Shown one piece after another: positions 16,699 through 25,085 of a stretch of 64,000 nt of DNA. Numbering within the stretch: the stretch's first letter is position 1; each line of letters opens with the position of its first letter. The position numbers and the translations under genes were made by a program. Source of the stretch: Paraburkholderia domus (GTDB taxonomy: Bacteria; Pseudomonadota; Gammaproteobacteria; Burkholderiales; Burkholderiaceae); assembly GCF_905220705.1 (NCBI RefSeq), contig NZ_CAJNAT010000034.1, positions 1-64,000 of the forward strand, in the 5' to 3' direction. The notes beneath the pieces were generated by a model, which had not been told where the DNA came from, did no database searches, and saw only the letters and a list, made by a program, of their open reading frames with translations.

Positions 16699-17640
16699 TT
16701 AGCTCAAGCGCGGCGTCTGCGACGGCAATTCGCCGAACAGATCTCGATACTCGCGGGCAAAATAGCCAAGATGCGTGAAGCCCCACCGGCAAGCGGCATC
16801 GCCGATCAGGAGTTCTTCCGCGCTCGTCATGCGCAGCAGCCGATGCACAGCGTTGAGTCGGATCGAGCGCAAGTATTCGACAGGCGTCACATTGGCGACG
16901 CGCTGAAAGCTGGTTTGCAAGGTGCGGCGACTGCACCGCAGCGCGCGGCACAGATCGAGCACGGTGATCGGTTGTTCGGCGTTGTCTTGCAGAATGCGTT
17001 CGCAGCGCCGCACGATGTCGCTGTATGTGGTGTGCGTCAGATCGCGCGGTGGCGCCTGCGATGCGCTTTCGATCAGGCCGAGCAGGACGCTGATCATTTC
17101 GTCGCGGAATACTTTGGTCGCGGCGGGATGCGCAAACGCGGCAGCATTGCGTTCGGCGGAGTCGAGAAACGGCGCAAGCCGCTCGCGCAGCATCACGCCG
17201 TGTTCATCGGAGAGCGCCAGCACGCCGCCTTTCACCTGACGGCTGGCGTGCTCGCCCACCGTCACGCTTAGCAATTCGTCCATCATCTCGGCGGACACGC
17301 TGATGCCGGCATAGTGCATCGACTCCGGCGTGTAGAAGCGAAACTCCTCGCCGGCACCGAGCAGCAATAGCGCGTACCCATCCACGCGCCGCCCCTGAAA
17401 CGTGCCGACGAGCGGTGCATAGAGCGGCACGGCGATCGAAGCCAGACCGGCCGGCGACACGCCATGCTGCGCCACACGGCGATTGGTGGTTTCGCGAAAG
17501 AAATGAAAGTCGGTCGAACTCGCCTGGACGAGCGTGCTCTGGAAGCGGCCGGGTGTCATCTGACGATAAACCTGCTCCCAGCCGCTCACTGCCAGCGAAT
17601 GATCGTGCACGTCGGCAAGCGTGCTGATCCGGAAGTCCAT
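16699..17640 (-). CDS. AraC-family regulator, EutR-like
   Basis: A 313-aa AraC/XylS regulator. The C-terminal double helix-turn-helix is clear: ITVLDLCRALRCSRRTLQTS, then LRSIRLNAVHRLL, and the second motif ending GFTHLGYFAREYRDLFGELP. The N-terminal part (VSGWEQVYRQMTPGRFQS, about 19-36) and the C-terminal pattern resemble EutR, the ethanolamine-operon activator, more than FeaR. The ligand is unknown; an amine or amine-derived aldehyde would fit the neighbouring aminotransferase, aldehyde dehydrogenase and permease. It lies between the aminotransferase (upstream, 265 bp away) and the permease, all on the minus strand. Confidence 0.88.
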   Translation of the reverse strand: MDFRISTLADVHDHSLAVSGWEQVYRQMTPGRFQSTLVQASSTDFHFFRETTNRRVAQHGVSPAGLASIAVPLYAPLVGTFQGRRVDGYALLLLGAGEEFRFYTPESMHYAGISVSAEMMDELLSVTVGEHASRQVKGGVLALSDEHGVMLRERLAPFLDSAERNAAAFAHPAATKVFRDEMISVLLGLIESASQAPPRDLTHTTYSDIVRRCERILQDNAEQPITVLDLCRALRCSRRTLQTSFQRVANVTPVEYLRSIRLNAVHRLLRMTSAEELLIGDAACRWGFTHLGYFAREYRDLFGELPSQTPRLS

Positions 17641-17905
17641 GTCCCCTCCCGCCTACTCTGAACAGGCTACATTCATGCGATGACAGCCCGGCCTGTCGTA
17701 GCGGACGTCAACCTGGACGCAGACGAAAGCCGCAACGCGCGGCCCCTCTGCTGCAAATGAAGAAGCAATGTTATTCCAGGCTGACGGATATGGCTCGATA
17801 TAAAAAAGCCGCGACACTTCCACGGATTCAATTTCATCGCGCGCCGCAGCAACCCGGAATGCACCTGTGCATTCTGCAGCGCGCCTCAACACTTGACCAA
17901 GTCAA
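17641..17905. promoter_or_regulatory. Gap between aminotransferase and AraC regulator
   Basis: 265 bp without a convincing gene. Immediately after the aminotransferase stop is a 13-bp perfect inverted repeat TTGACcaaGTCAA (17893-17905). It could be an operator or a weak terminator; it lacks a following U tract. The region should also carry the promoter of the AraC-type gene. Confidence 0.25.
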
Positions 17906-19246
17906 TTATGCAAATTTCACTTCATCGAAGCCCGCAGCCAATGCGCCGACCAGCGCATCGAGCTGCGCCGATTGGACCACCAGCGGGGGCGACAGGATGA
18001 TTTTCGTGCCGACCGGCCGTACCAGCGCGCCGTGTGCGCGCACGACTTCGGCCACCGCATTTGCATAGCCGGAGGTCGGGTCGATCGGCTCGCGGGTTTG
18101 CTTCGACTTCACCAGATCGAGCGCGACCATCAGGCCTTTGCCGCGCACGTCGCCCACAGCCGCATAGCGTTCGCTGAACGGCCGCAGCGCTTCGAGCAGA
18201 TGGGCACCCTGCTGTGCGGCGTTGGCCGGCAGGTTCTCGTCCTTGACGATCTTCAGGTTGGCCAGCGCCGCTGCGCATGCAACCGGATGCCCAGCATAGG
18301 TATAGCCGTGCATCAACGCGCCGGTGAAATTCGCGTTGCTCATGAAGGCCTGCTCGATACGCTCGTTGAACGCAGTCGCGCCAAGCGGAATGTAGCCGGA
18401 AGAAATACCCTTCGCAAAGCACATGATGTCGGGCTTCACACCCCAGCCGCGACTGCCGAACATGCTGCCGGTCCGGCCAAAGCCCGTGACGATTTCGTCG
18501 GCGATCAGCAGAATGCCGTACTTGTCGCACACTTCACGAATCAGCGGCCAGTAGTTTTCCGGCGGCACGATCACGCCGCCCGCGCCTTGCACCGGTTCCG
18601 CGATGAACGCGGCGATCGTGTCGGGGCTCTGGAAAATGATCTCGCGCTCCAGCATCTCCGCGCAAATCCGGCCGAGCTCGGCGGGATCCTGAGTGAACGG
18701 ATTGCGATAGAGCCACGGCGTTTCCACGTGAAAACAACCCGGCAGGTTCGGCTCGTAATTGCGCCGGAACGCGGTGTTGCCGTTCACCGACGCGCCACCG
18801 AAATGTGTACCGTGATAGCCCTGCTTCAGCGAAATAAACTTCGTGCGGTCCGCTTCGCCTTTCAGCTTCCAGTATTGACGCGCGAGCTTCAACGCGGATT
18901 CGACCGCGTCCGAGCCGCCCGAACTGTAGATCACGCGGCGCATGCCTTCCGGTTCGAGCATGTCGATCAGCACCTTCGACAATTCTTCGGCGCGCGGATG
19001 CGAAATACCGTCGAAGAGCTGGAAGTATTCGAGTTCGTCCAACTGACGCACGATCGCGTCCTTCACTTCACGCCGGTTGTGGCCGACGTTGACGTTCCAG
19101 AGACCGGCCACCCCGTCGACGAGCTTATTGCCGCGATCATCGAACACATAACAGCCATCGCCGCGCACGATACGGATCGGCTCGCGCTGCTGCATTTCGG
19201 CGGGGTGCTGCATCGGATGCCAGAAGGCAGAATCGTTCGTTCCCAT
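17906..19246 (-). CDS. Class III (omega) aminotransferase, PLP-dependent
   Basis: A 446-aa fold-type I class III aminotransferase. The PLP lysine lies in MCFAKGISSGYIPLGA (about 275-290). The cofactor-binding IADEIVTGFGRTG motif (about 251-263) and the GVAGLWNVNVGH substrate-side motif (about 45-56) are intact. Relatives transfer amino groups from omega-amino acids, diamines or arylalkylamines to pyruvate or oxoglutarate, giving aldehydes. The next upstream gene is an aldehyde dehydrogenase 66 bp away, the classic transaminase plus dehydrogenase pair that turns an amine into an acid. The start at 19246 (MGTNDSAFW) has GGAG eight bases upstream. The exact amine cannot be assigned from sequence; polyamine and arylalkylamine roles both fit. 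Confidence 0.9.
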   Translation of the reverse strand: MGTNDSAFWHPMQHPAEMQQREPIRIVRGDGCYVFDDRGNKLVDGVAGLWNVNVGHNRREVKDAIVRQLDELEYFQLFDGISHPRAEELSKVLIDMLEPEGMRRVIYSSGGSDAVESALKLARQYWKLKGEADRTKFISLKQGYHGTHFGGASVNGNTAFRRNYEPNLPGCFHVETPWLYRNPFTQDPAELGRICAEMLEREIIFQSPDTIAAFIAEPVQGAGGVIVPPENYWPLIREVCDKYGILLIADEIVTGFGRTGSMFGSRGWGVKPDIMCFAKGISSGYIPLGATAFNERIEQAFMSNANFTGALMHGYTYAGHPVACAAALANLKIVKDENLPANAAQQGAHLLEALRPFSERYAAVGDVRGKGLMVALDLVKSKQTREPIDPTSGYANAVAEVVRAHGALVRPVGTKIILSPPLVVQSAQLDALVGALAAGFDEVKFA

Positions 19247-19312
19247 AGTGCTCACTCCATTAAGTTCAGTATGTTGGTAGGTTCGCGTGCCAGGCATATG
19301 CCTGCGTTCGGC

Positions 19313-20812
19313 TCAGTGCGCAATGCACACGGACTTGGTTTCCGTAAAACCTTCGATGGCGTACTTGCCGAATTCGCGGCCGATGCCCGACTGTTTGAAG
19401 CCGCCGAACGGCATGCCCGGATCGAGCGGTACGTGGCAATTGACCCACACGGTGCCCGCCTCGATTTGCGGCACGAGGTTCATCACGGTCTTGAGGTCAT
19501 TGCTCCACAGGCTCGCGGCGAGGCCGTACGGCGAATCGTTGGCGAGGCGCAGTGCCTCGAGCGGATCGTCGAACGGGACAATGGCGAGCACGGGGCCGAA
19601 CACTTCGTCGCGTACGATGGCCGCGTCGTGCGGCACGTCGGCGATGACCGTGGGGCGAACGTAGTAACCCGGCAGATCGACCGGCTTGCCGCCCGCAAGG
19701 AACTTCAGTCCGGCGGCCTGAGCACGTGCGATGTGCTGATCGACGCGGTCCCGATGCAGCGCCGACACGAGCGGATTGATCTGCGCAGCCGGGTCGAGGC
19801 CCGGTCCCAGCGTCATGGCGTTGGCGATATCGGCAAGACCTTCGGCCACTTGCCGGTACTTGCTGCGATGCACGTAAATGCGCGAGGCTGCCGCGCACAC
19901 CTGTCCCTGGTTGAAGAAACCACCCGCCAGCGCGCCTTGAATCGCCTGCTCGACGTCGATATCCGCAAGCATCACCGCGGGATTCTTGCCGCCGAGTTCA
20001 AGCGAAAAACGCGTCATGTTCTGCACGGCGGCCGTGCCGACCAATTTGCCTGTCGGCGTTGAGCCGGTGAACGAAATCTTGCTGATGCCCGGATGCGCCG
20101 CGAGCGCGGCCCCGCATTCCCGACCACCGGTGACGACGTTGAACACACCCGCAGGAACACCGGCTTCCAGTGCCAGCTCGGCCAGACGCAGCGCTGTCAA
20201 AGGCGTTTCCGGCGACGGCTTGATCACGATGGTGCAACCCGCTGCAAGTGCCGGCACCAGCTTCCACACGGCGATCATCAGCGGGAAATTCCACGGCACG
20301 ATGCCGGCAACGACGCCGATCGGCTCCTTGCGCGTGAACGCCGTATAACGCGTCCCCGGCGGGAAAGGAATCGACACGTCCAGCGTCTCGCCGGTAATCT
20401 TGGTCGCCCAACCCGCCATATAGCGCACATATTCGATCGTCGCGCCCACTTCCACCGCGCGGGCGATGTTGATCGACTTGCCCTGATTCAGGGTCTCGAG
20501 TTGCGCGAGGTCTTCGGCATGGGCTTCGAGTAGATCGGCGAAACGCAGCAGAATGCGCTCGCGATCAGCGGGACGCAGACCGCTCCACACACGCGCATCG
20601 AAGGCGGCACGCGCGTTGCTTACCGCGCGATCGACGTCGGTTGCGTCAGCGTCCACTACCGTCGCGAGGCGTTCGCCGCTCGCCGGATTGAACACGTCCA
20701 GACGTCGCTCCGAATGCGCGCGTTGCTGCGCGCCACCGATAAACAGGCCGAAATCGCGTTGCACGAACGCACGAACCGCGTCGCTGACGACAACCGTTGC
20801 ATCGTTACTCAT
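19313..20812 (-). CDS. NAD-dependent aldehyde dehydrogenase, FeaB-like (phenylacetaldehyde dehydrogenase type)
   Basis: A 499-aa aldehyde dehydrogenase. The catalytic cysteine lies in FNQGQVCAAASRIYVH, the general-base glutamate in FSLELGGKNPAV, and the NAD-binding strand in VVAGIVPWNFPLMIAVWKLVP and the SFTGSTPTGK turn. Segments such as LLRFADLLEAHAEDLAQLET and ARYTAFTRKEPIGVVAG (here TRYTAFTRKEPIG) closely resemble FeaB/StyD phenylacetaldehyde dehydrogenases as I remember them. That points to oxidation of an arylacetaldehyde, although 4-guanidinobutyraldehyde-type enzymes also resemble it. It precedes the class III aminotransferase by 66 bp, so the two likely act in sequence. The start at 20812 (MSNDATVVV) is preferred over an upstream in-frame ATG at 20854. 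Confidence 0.85.
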   Translation of the reverse strand: MSNDATVVVSDAVRAFVQRDFGLFIGGAQQRAHSERRLDVFNPASGERLATVVDADATDVDRAVSNARAAFDARVWSGLRPADRERILLRFADLLEAHAEDLAQLETLNQGKSINIARAVEVGATIEYVRYMAGWATKITGETLDVSIPFPPGTRYTAFTRKEPIGVVAGIVPWNFPLMIAVWKLVPALAAGCTIVIKPSPETPLTALRLAELALEAGVPAGVFNVVTGGRECGAALAAHPGISKISFTGSTPTGKLVGTAAVQNMTRFSLELGGKNPAVMLADIDVEQAIQGALAGGFFNQGQVCAAASRIYVHRSKYRQVAEGLADIANAMTLGPGLDPAAQINPLVSALHRDRVDQHIARAQAAGLKFLAGGKPVDLPGYYVRPTVIADVPHDAAIVRDEVFGPVLAIVPFDDPLEALRLANDSPYGLAASLWSNDLKTVMNLVPQIEAGTVWVNCHVPLDPGMPFGGFKQSGIGREFGKYAIEGFTETKSVCIAH

Positions 20813-20948
20813 ATCCTGGGTCTCTCGTTGGTGTCTCGTTGCTGTCTGATCCATGGCCGCGGGGCCATCGTGTTGAGGAATGGTGTCACGCTGGTTTGGC
20901 CACCGTTAGCGCAAATCGGCAGGCATGCCATTGCTTTAGGGAAAACAT

Positions 20949-21449
20949 CTAGCAATCGCGTGCGCTCAGGTGCCTTGGAGTTGCGCGCTCGCAATTGACC
21001 GCTTGCGGTTCCGCGTACAGGCAATGCTCGAATGCGTCGCGCTGCACGAACAATCGTTCGGGCAGCAGCACCGCTTCGGCCGCATTGATCTGCATGAACA
21101 ACGCAAAACGCACACCATCGCTATGGCCGACAATTGCGCAATTTGCTTCGACGAAACCGCGGTTAAAACGCGGATCGCCGCTCAGAATATCGACGTCGTC
21201 ATGCAAGCCGACGCACCGTGCGCCGTCGACGATGTTCCAGCTATCGGGCAGGCGCAGCAGAATGTCGGACACGTCTTCTTCGCGAGAGATCACCGCGGCC
21301 AGCGCGGCCGGCCTGCGTTGGAACCAGCGCATGCCATGCCTGCTGTCGGCGCGCTCCACCGCGACAGCCGCGACGGCGTAGAGCAGCATCGGCTCGTCGG
21401 CCTCGACCGCTTCGACGCGTGTGCCATCCATCGCCCAGGTGTCGATCAT
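20949..21449 (-). CDS. Conserved-looking hypothetical protein (166 aa)
   Basis: I do not recognise this protein. Codon use is like real genes here (C or G at most third positions), and it sits 12 bp after the LuxR regulator with GAGGG ahead of its ATG, so it is probably translated with it. The sequence is soluble, acidic at the N-terminus (MDGTRVEAVEADEPML), with several aromatic and hydrophobic beta-like segments (SDILLRLPDSWNIVDGA, VRFALFMQINAAEAVLL) and five cysteines in the C-terminal half. No signal peptide or membrane segment is visible. It may work with the LuxR regulator or the aldehyde dehydrogenase downstream (136 bp), but no function is claimed. Confidence 0.65.
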   Translation of the reverse strand: MIDTWAMDGTRVEAVEADEPMLLYAVAAVAVERADSRHGMRWFQRRPAALAAVISREEDVSDILLRLPDSWNIVDGARCVGLHDDVDILSGDPRFNRGFVEANCAIVGHSDGVRFALFMQINAAEAVLLPERLFVQRDAFEHCLYAEPQAVNCERATPRHLSARDC

Positions 21450-21461
21450 GGCATCGGCCCT

Positions 21462-22247
21462 CTATAGAAACAGCGCGCCGATCATTTCCGTGCGGCTCGA
21501 CACGCCGAGCTTGCGGAACATGCGCAAAAGGTGGGTTTTGACGGTGGGCTGCGCGAGCGCGAGGTCCCGTGCGATTTCCTTGTTCGACAAGCCGTTGCGC
21601 ACGAGACGCGCGATCTGTTGTTCGCGATGCGTCAGGTTTGGACGGATATCGGCGTCGACGTCTGCGCCGATGCGCACGTGTGTGCGCATCGGCCGCTGGT
21701 CACGCAGCGCCGGCACCAGCGCGGCTTCCAGAAGCGGTTGCACCGCCCTCGCGTGCTGCTGGTCGTTCACGGAGAAGGCTTCCGCCGGCGCCATGCGCAG
21801 CAGCGAAAACGCCGCCACCGGCCGCGTGCCTCGCGTGCCTCGCGTGCCTTGCGTGCCTTGCGTGCCTTGCGTGCCTTGCGTCCCGTCACGCAGCAAGACC
21901 TCCATCACATCGACTACCTGATGCGGATTCAGGAAGCGCCGCCAGTACACCGAGCCGCCGCGCGCCGTCTCGGGCAACGCGCCCGCGAGCGTGAGTACGC
22001 TGCCTGTCTGCATCGAAAAGCGCGACGGATGCATCGGATCAAGCGTGCAGTAACGCTGCAAATACGTGCGATGCATCGTCTCGGCCATGCCGAACAGCTC
22101 GAAGCCCGACGGTTCGTTATCCGCGCCGACCCAGTAGAAGACCGTCGCCGAAGGCCGGACCAGTTGCGCGAGCGTGCTCACTGCGGCGCCCAGCGCGGGC
22201 ATGAAGGCGCTTTGGGACGCAGCTTCGTCGCGGATCGTGTTCAACAT
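21462..22247 (-). CDS. LuxR-family transcriptional regulator with a Gly-Thr repeat linker
   Basis: A 261-aa regulator whose C-terminal GerE helix-turn-helix is clear (LTHREQQIARLVRNGLSNKE, then LAQPTVKTHLLRMFRKLGV). The N-terminal half (about 1-110) is a probable sensor domain without recognisable autoinducer-binding residues. Between about residues 120 and 145 lies a run of seven Gly-Thr-Gln/Arg triplets encoded by a 9-bp tandem repeat. The ATG at 22247 has GGGAG six bases upstream; a GTG at 22265 is possible. It heads the minus-strand run that contains the aldehyde dehydrogenase, aminotransferase, permease and sulfatase, and diverges from a short-chain dehydrogenase. LuxR-type regulation would fit a monoamine-regulon analogue, but that is inference. 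Confidence 0.88.
   Translation of the reverse strand: MLNTIRDEAASQSAFMPALGAAVSTLAQLVRPSATVFYWVGADNEPSGFELFGMAETMHRTYLQRYCTLDPMHPSRFSMQTGSVLTLAGALPETARGGSVYWRRFLNPHQVVDVMEVLLRDGTQGTQGTQGTQGTRGTRGTRPVAAFSLLRMAPAEAFSVNDQQHARAVQPLLEAALVPALRDQRPMRTHVRIGADVDADIRPNLTHREQQIARLVRNGLSNKEIARDLALAQPTVKTHLLRMFRKLGVSSRTEMIGALFL
21825..21887. repeat. 9-bp tandem repeat inside the LuxR gene
   Basis: Six units of CGTGCC(T)(C/T)G followed by one degenerate unit. The first two units read CGTGCCTCG and the next four CGTGCCTTG. Because the unit is 9 bp, gain or loss of units changes the length of the Gly-Thr-Gln/Arg linker without shifting the frame. Confidence 0.9.
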
Positions 22248-22459
22248 GACGCTCTCCCGGTTCACCAGCTCAAGACCATCGTACGAACGTGCGATTCCGT
22301 AGCGTGAGCACGAATTGGCAAATCGACGCGAGCTACGCGCTCAAACGGCGATTGCGTTGTCATCCTTTTGCCTGATTCCGTGCTGCGGGACGTGTGTCTA
22401 GACTCTGGGTTCACGCTTCACTCCTTTCATCAAGTCCAATCACGTTCATAAGGAACGCC

Positions 22460-23245
22460 ATGTCCAAACAACGCACGGTTGTCATCACAGGCGCGGGCAC
22501 CGGTATCGGTGAAGCCTGCGCCCGGCTGTTTGCTTCGCGCGGCGCACGCGTGGCGCTGATCGGCCGGCGCCGCGCGCCACTCGAACGGGTGGCGCGCGAA
22601 ACCGGCGGGCTCGCGCTCGACGGCGACGCAGCCAGCGCCGCCGACTGGCAGCGCTTCATCGCCGCGATCAAGGCCGACGGCGGCGCTGTCGATGCATTGA
22701 TCGCCTGCGCCGGCGGTTTCGGCACGGGCACCGCCACCGAAACCGACGACGCGGCCTGGTCCGCCGCGATGCGCGCGAATCTCGACACCGCCTTCGTCGC
22801 CGCCCGTGCCTGCCTGCCCGATCTGATCGAACGGCGCGGCGCAATCGTGCTGGTCGCTTCGATCGCGTCGCTCGCAGCGGGCCCCGCCGTATGCGGCTAC
22901 ACCACGTCGAAGCACGCGCTGATTGGCCTGACGCGCTCGCTCGCGCGCGACTACGGCCCCCACGGCGTGCGCGTCAACGCGGTATGCCCAGGCTGGGTCC
23001 GCACGCCGATGGCCGATGCGGAAATGCAGCCGCTGATGCAGCGCTACGACGATACGCTCGACGCGGCCTATCAGCGCGTCTGCGCCGATGTGCCGTTGCG
23101 CCGTCCCGCGCACGCAGAAGAGATCGCCGGTATCTGCGAGTTTCTGGCGTCGCCCGCTGCGTCGATCGTGACGGGCGCCACCCTCGTTGCCGACGGCGGC
23201 TCCTCGATCGTCGATGTGCCGACGCTGGCGTTCGACCATCTGTAG
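22460..23245 (+). CDS. Short-chain dehydrogenase/reductase (SDR)
   Basis: A 261-aa classical SDR. The nucleotide-binding motif is TGAGTGIG (about 11-18), followed by ALIGRR, whose arginine pair suggests NADP preference. The active-site YTTSK carries the catalytic tyrosine and lysine (about 152-156), the serine is in VASIASLAAG, and the C-terminus has VNAVCPGWVRTPM. The substrate is unknown. AGGA lies five bases before the ATG at 22460; an upstream in-frame start at 22394 lacks a Shine-Dalgarno. It diverges from the LuxR regulator and converges on the MoaE-like SDR, so it is transcribed alone. It may act on an alcohol or aldehyde in the same pathway. Confidence 0.85.
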   Translation: MSKQRTVVITGAGTGIGEACARLFASRGARVALIGRRRAPLERVARETGGLALDGDAASAADWQRFIAAIKADGGAVDALIACAGGFGTGTATETDDAAWSAAMRANLDTAFVAARACLPDLIERRGAIVLVASIASLAAGPAVCGYTTSKHALIGLTRSLARDYGPHGVRVNAVCPGWVRTPMADAEMQPLMQRYDDTLDAAYQRVCADVPLRRPAHAEEIAGICEFLASPAASIVTGATLVADGGSSIVDVPTLAFDHL

Positions 23246-23253
23246 GCGGGGCC

Positions 23254-24057
23254 TTAGATCATGACGGCGGTCGACTCGGGCAAGGTCGAACCGCCATCGA
23301 CCACGATGGTTTGGCCGGTGATGTACGAAGCCGCGTCGGAGGCCAGAAACAGCATGGCCGCCGCGATATCCGACGGTTCGCCCAGCCGCCCGAGCGGAAT
23401 CGCCTGTTCGATGCGACGGTTATGCGCGTCGTCACCGAGATTGCCCATCGCAGGCGTGCGGATCATGCCGGGCTCGACACCGTTGACCGTGATCCGGTGC
23501 TTCGCCAGCTCCAACGCCGCGGCGCGGATGAAGCCGTTCACGCCCGCCTTGGACGCCGCATAGTGCGCGAGCCCCGGGTACGCCACGCGCGGCCCCGTCA
23601 CCGACGAGGTGGCCAGCATCCGGCCGCCGCCCTGCCGGACGAACGCGGGCGTCGCCGCCTGCGCGAGCCAGAAGAGCGCGGCGAGATTCACGGCGAAGGT
23701 GCGCTGCAGAACCTCGGGCGTAATCGCATCGAAGGCGGTAAGCGGGAAATAGGCGGCGTTGTGCACGACCACGTCGAGCCTGCCGAAGTCCGCTTCCACT
23801 TCGGCAACAAGGCGCTCGATCTGCGCGTGCTCGGCCATATCCGCTTCGTACGCGCGGGCCGCGCCGCCCTGCTGCGCGAGACCATGCACCGCTTCCGAGG
23901 CAGCGTCGATGCGCAGGTCCGCAATCGCCACCGAGGCACCGCGCGCGGCAAACGCCAGGGCAATGCCGCGTCCGATGCCTTGCGCGCCGCCGGTCACCAG
24001 CACCGCCTTGCCGGCAAAATCACGCATGCTCGCCGCATGCTGCGCGGCGCTGCTCAT
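23254..24057 (-). CDS. Short-chain dehydrogenase, MoaE-like by context
   Basis: A 267-aa classical SDR with cofactor motif TGGAQGIG (about 22-29) followed by IADLR, where the aspartate indicates NAD preference. Other features are HNAAYFPLT, the catalytic YAASK (about 165-169) and the C-terminal VNGVEPGMIRTPAMG. It overlaps moaF by four bases, so the two are translationally coupled. In Klebsiella aerogenes the tyramine-inducible moaEF operon pairs an SDR with MoaF, which is why I call it MoaE-like; the sequence alone only supports an SDR of unknown substrate. It converges with the plus-strand SDR that ends at 23245. Confidence 0.82.
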   Translation of the reverse strand: MSSAAQHAASMRDFAGKAVLVTGGAQGIGRGIALAFAARGASVAIADLRIDAASEAVHGLAQQGGAARAYEADMAEHAQIERLVAEVEADFGRLDVVVHNAAYFPLTAFDAITPEVLQRTFAVNLAALFWLAQAATPAFVRQGGGRMLATSSVTGPRVAYPGLAHYAASKAGVNGFIRAAALELAKHRITVNGVEPGMIRTPAMGNLGDDAHNRRIEQAIPLGRLGEPSDIAAAMLFLASDAASYITGQTIVVDGGSTLPESTAVMI

Positions 24058-24869
24058 TGCGGATGCCGCGTCACGTTAAGCACTTGTGCAAGCGCGCCGA
24101 CCGGGAAATTCGACAGCGTGTCGAACTGGTTGCCCTGATAGCCGAAAATCTTGCCGTCGGTCTTCTTGCGTTCGAGGTCGATCATCACCACACCGAGCGT
24201 CGGAATGATTTTTTCGCGCCAGACGAACAGGTACAGATCTTTGGCGATGGCGATGTAGTGGCAACGGTCCACATCGGCGAGACCTGCTTCCACGCCCGCG
24301 AGGCATTGCCACGCATAGAAGTTGTCGTTCAGATAGACGTGTTCGTACTGTTCCGTGGCGCTGTACGTGTACAGGTTGCGCATGCCGATCAGTTCGCGAG
24401 TCGGATGATGCAACGCCCCTTGCGTCCCTGCTTGAGCACCCTGCTGCACGATCCTGCCGTGACGGAACTGCGCCTGTACGCCGGTCAACTCCAGGCCTCG
24501 CTCCACACGCGTGAATGCATCGGTACGGGCTTCGCTTTCATTCGGCAACGTGCCGACCACCGAGGTGCACAAGCCCTGTTTCACATCGAGCACGTAACTC
24601 GTCGCTGCCGGCCGCGAGCCGTCGCCACCGCCGATGTAATCGACGAAGTAAATGCCGTCGCGCACCGACGTGATCCGGCATTCGAATTGACCGTTTGTCG
24701 TACGCACCAGATCGGCGGAGACGAACGTCAACGCCTCCTTGGGCCCATCCACGAATTCGAGCTGCAACGTACGGCCAGTCAGATCGTCGACAGGCGGCAG
24801 GATGTGGCTATCGGGTGCGAAGCCTTCGGCCAGTGCGCCGACCTGGATGAAAACGGGTTGAGATGTCAT
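24054..24869 (-). CDS. moaF: MoaF-like protein (monoamine regulon type)
   Basis: A 271-aa protein resembling MoaF, a protein historically named for the monoamine regulon and not shown to make molybdenum cofactor. The C-terminal part is the most characteristic: a YEHVYLNDNFYAWQCLAG stretch, DRCHYIAIAKDLYLFVWREK, and the GVVMIDLERKKTDGKIFGY block. The N-terminal half (about 40-110) looks like a lipocalin-like beta domain (LEFVDGPKEALTF, YFVDYIGGGD). The biochemical role is not established in the family. It is encoded immediately before an SDR, as in moaEF, and its upstream 216-bp gap contains a 14-bp palindrome. The assignment rests on remembered family patterns and needs a profile search. Confidence 0.72.
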   Translation of the reverse strand: MTSQPVFIQVGALAEGFAPDSHILPPVDDLTGRTLQLEFVDGPKEALTFVSADLVRTTNGQFECRITSVRDGIYFVDYIGGGDGSRPAATSYVLDVKQGLCTSVVGTLPNESEARTDAFTRVERGLELTGVQAQFRHGRIVQQGAQAGTQGALHHPTRELIGMRNLYTYSATEQYEHVYLNDNFYAWQCLAGVEAGLADVDRCHYIAIAKDLYLFVWREKIIPTLGVVMIDLERKKTDGKIFGYQGNQFDTLSNFPVGALAQVLNVTRHPQ

Positions 24870-25085
24870 ATCTGTATGGCTCCAGTAGTTCGATGATTTG
24901 CCGCGGCTTGACTCGCGTCGAGCGCTAGGCCGCGGCGCCTTTGACTACTGTACGGAGGACGCGGGCGCGGCGGCATCAACCAGAAGGATGACAAAGCCCG
25001 CGACTTCAAGCGCCCTGAAAACACCCGATAGGCCTATCGCCCATGGGCCCAGAAGGCTTTAGATGTTTCAGCGCCGCGAAAGGCA
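24870..25085. promoter_or_regulatory. Upstream region of moaF with palindromes
   Basis: 216 bp without a gene. It holds a perfect 14-bp palindrome CGATAGGCCTATCG at 25026-25039, overlapped by GCCCATGGGC (25039-25048), and two copies of the self-complementary GCCGCGGC at 24900-24907 and 24929-24936. The 14-bp palindrome lies about 157 bp before the moaF start and could be a regulator site. No convincing -10/-35 pair was found. Confidence 0.4.

Noticed and set aside
17972..20062. 696-codon plus-strand frame opposite the aminotransferase and aldehyde dehydrogenase
   Set aside because: It spans two genes and their gap on the other strand and has no domain pattern.
20970..21467. Plus-strand alternative to the 166-aa hypothetical gene
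   Set aside because: The minus frame has better codon bias, a ribosome-binding site and operon spacing with luxR.
21825..21887. Tandem repeats (also 36890-37062 and 41531-41575) as a CRISPR array
   Set aside because: Units are contiguous without spacers and there are no cas genes.
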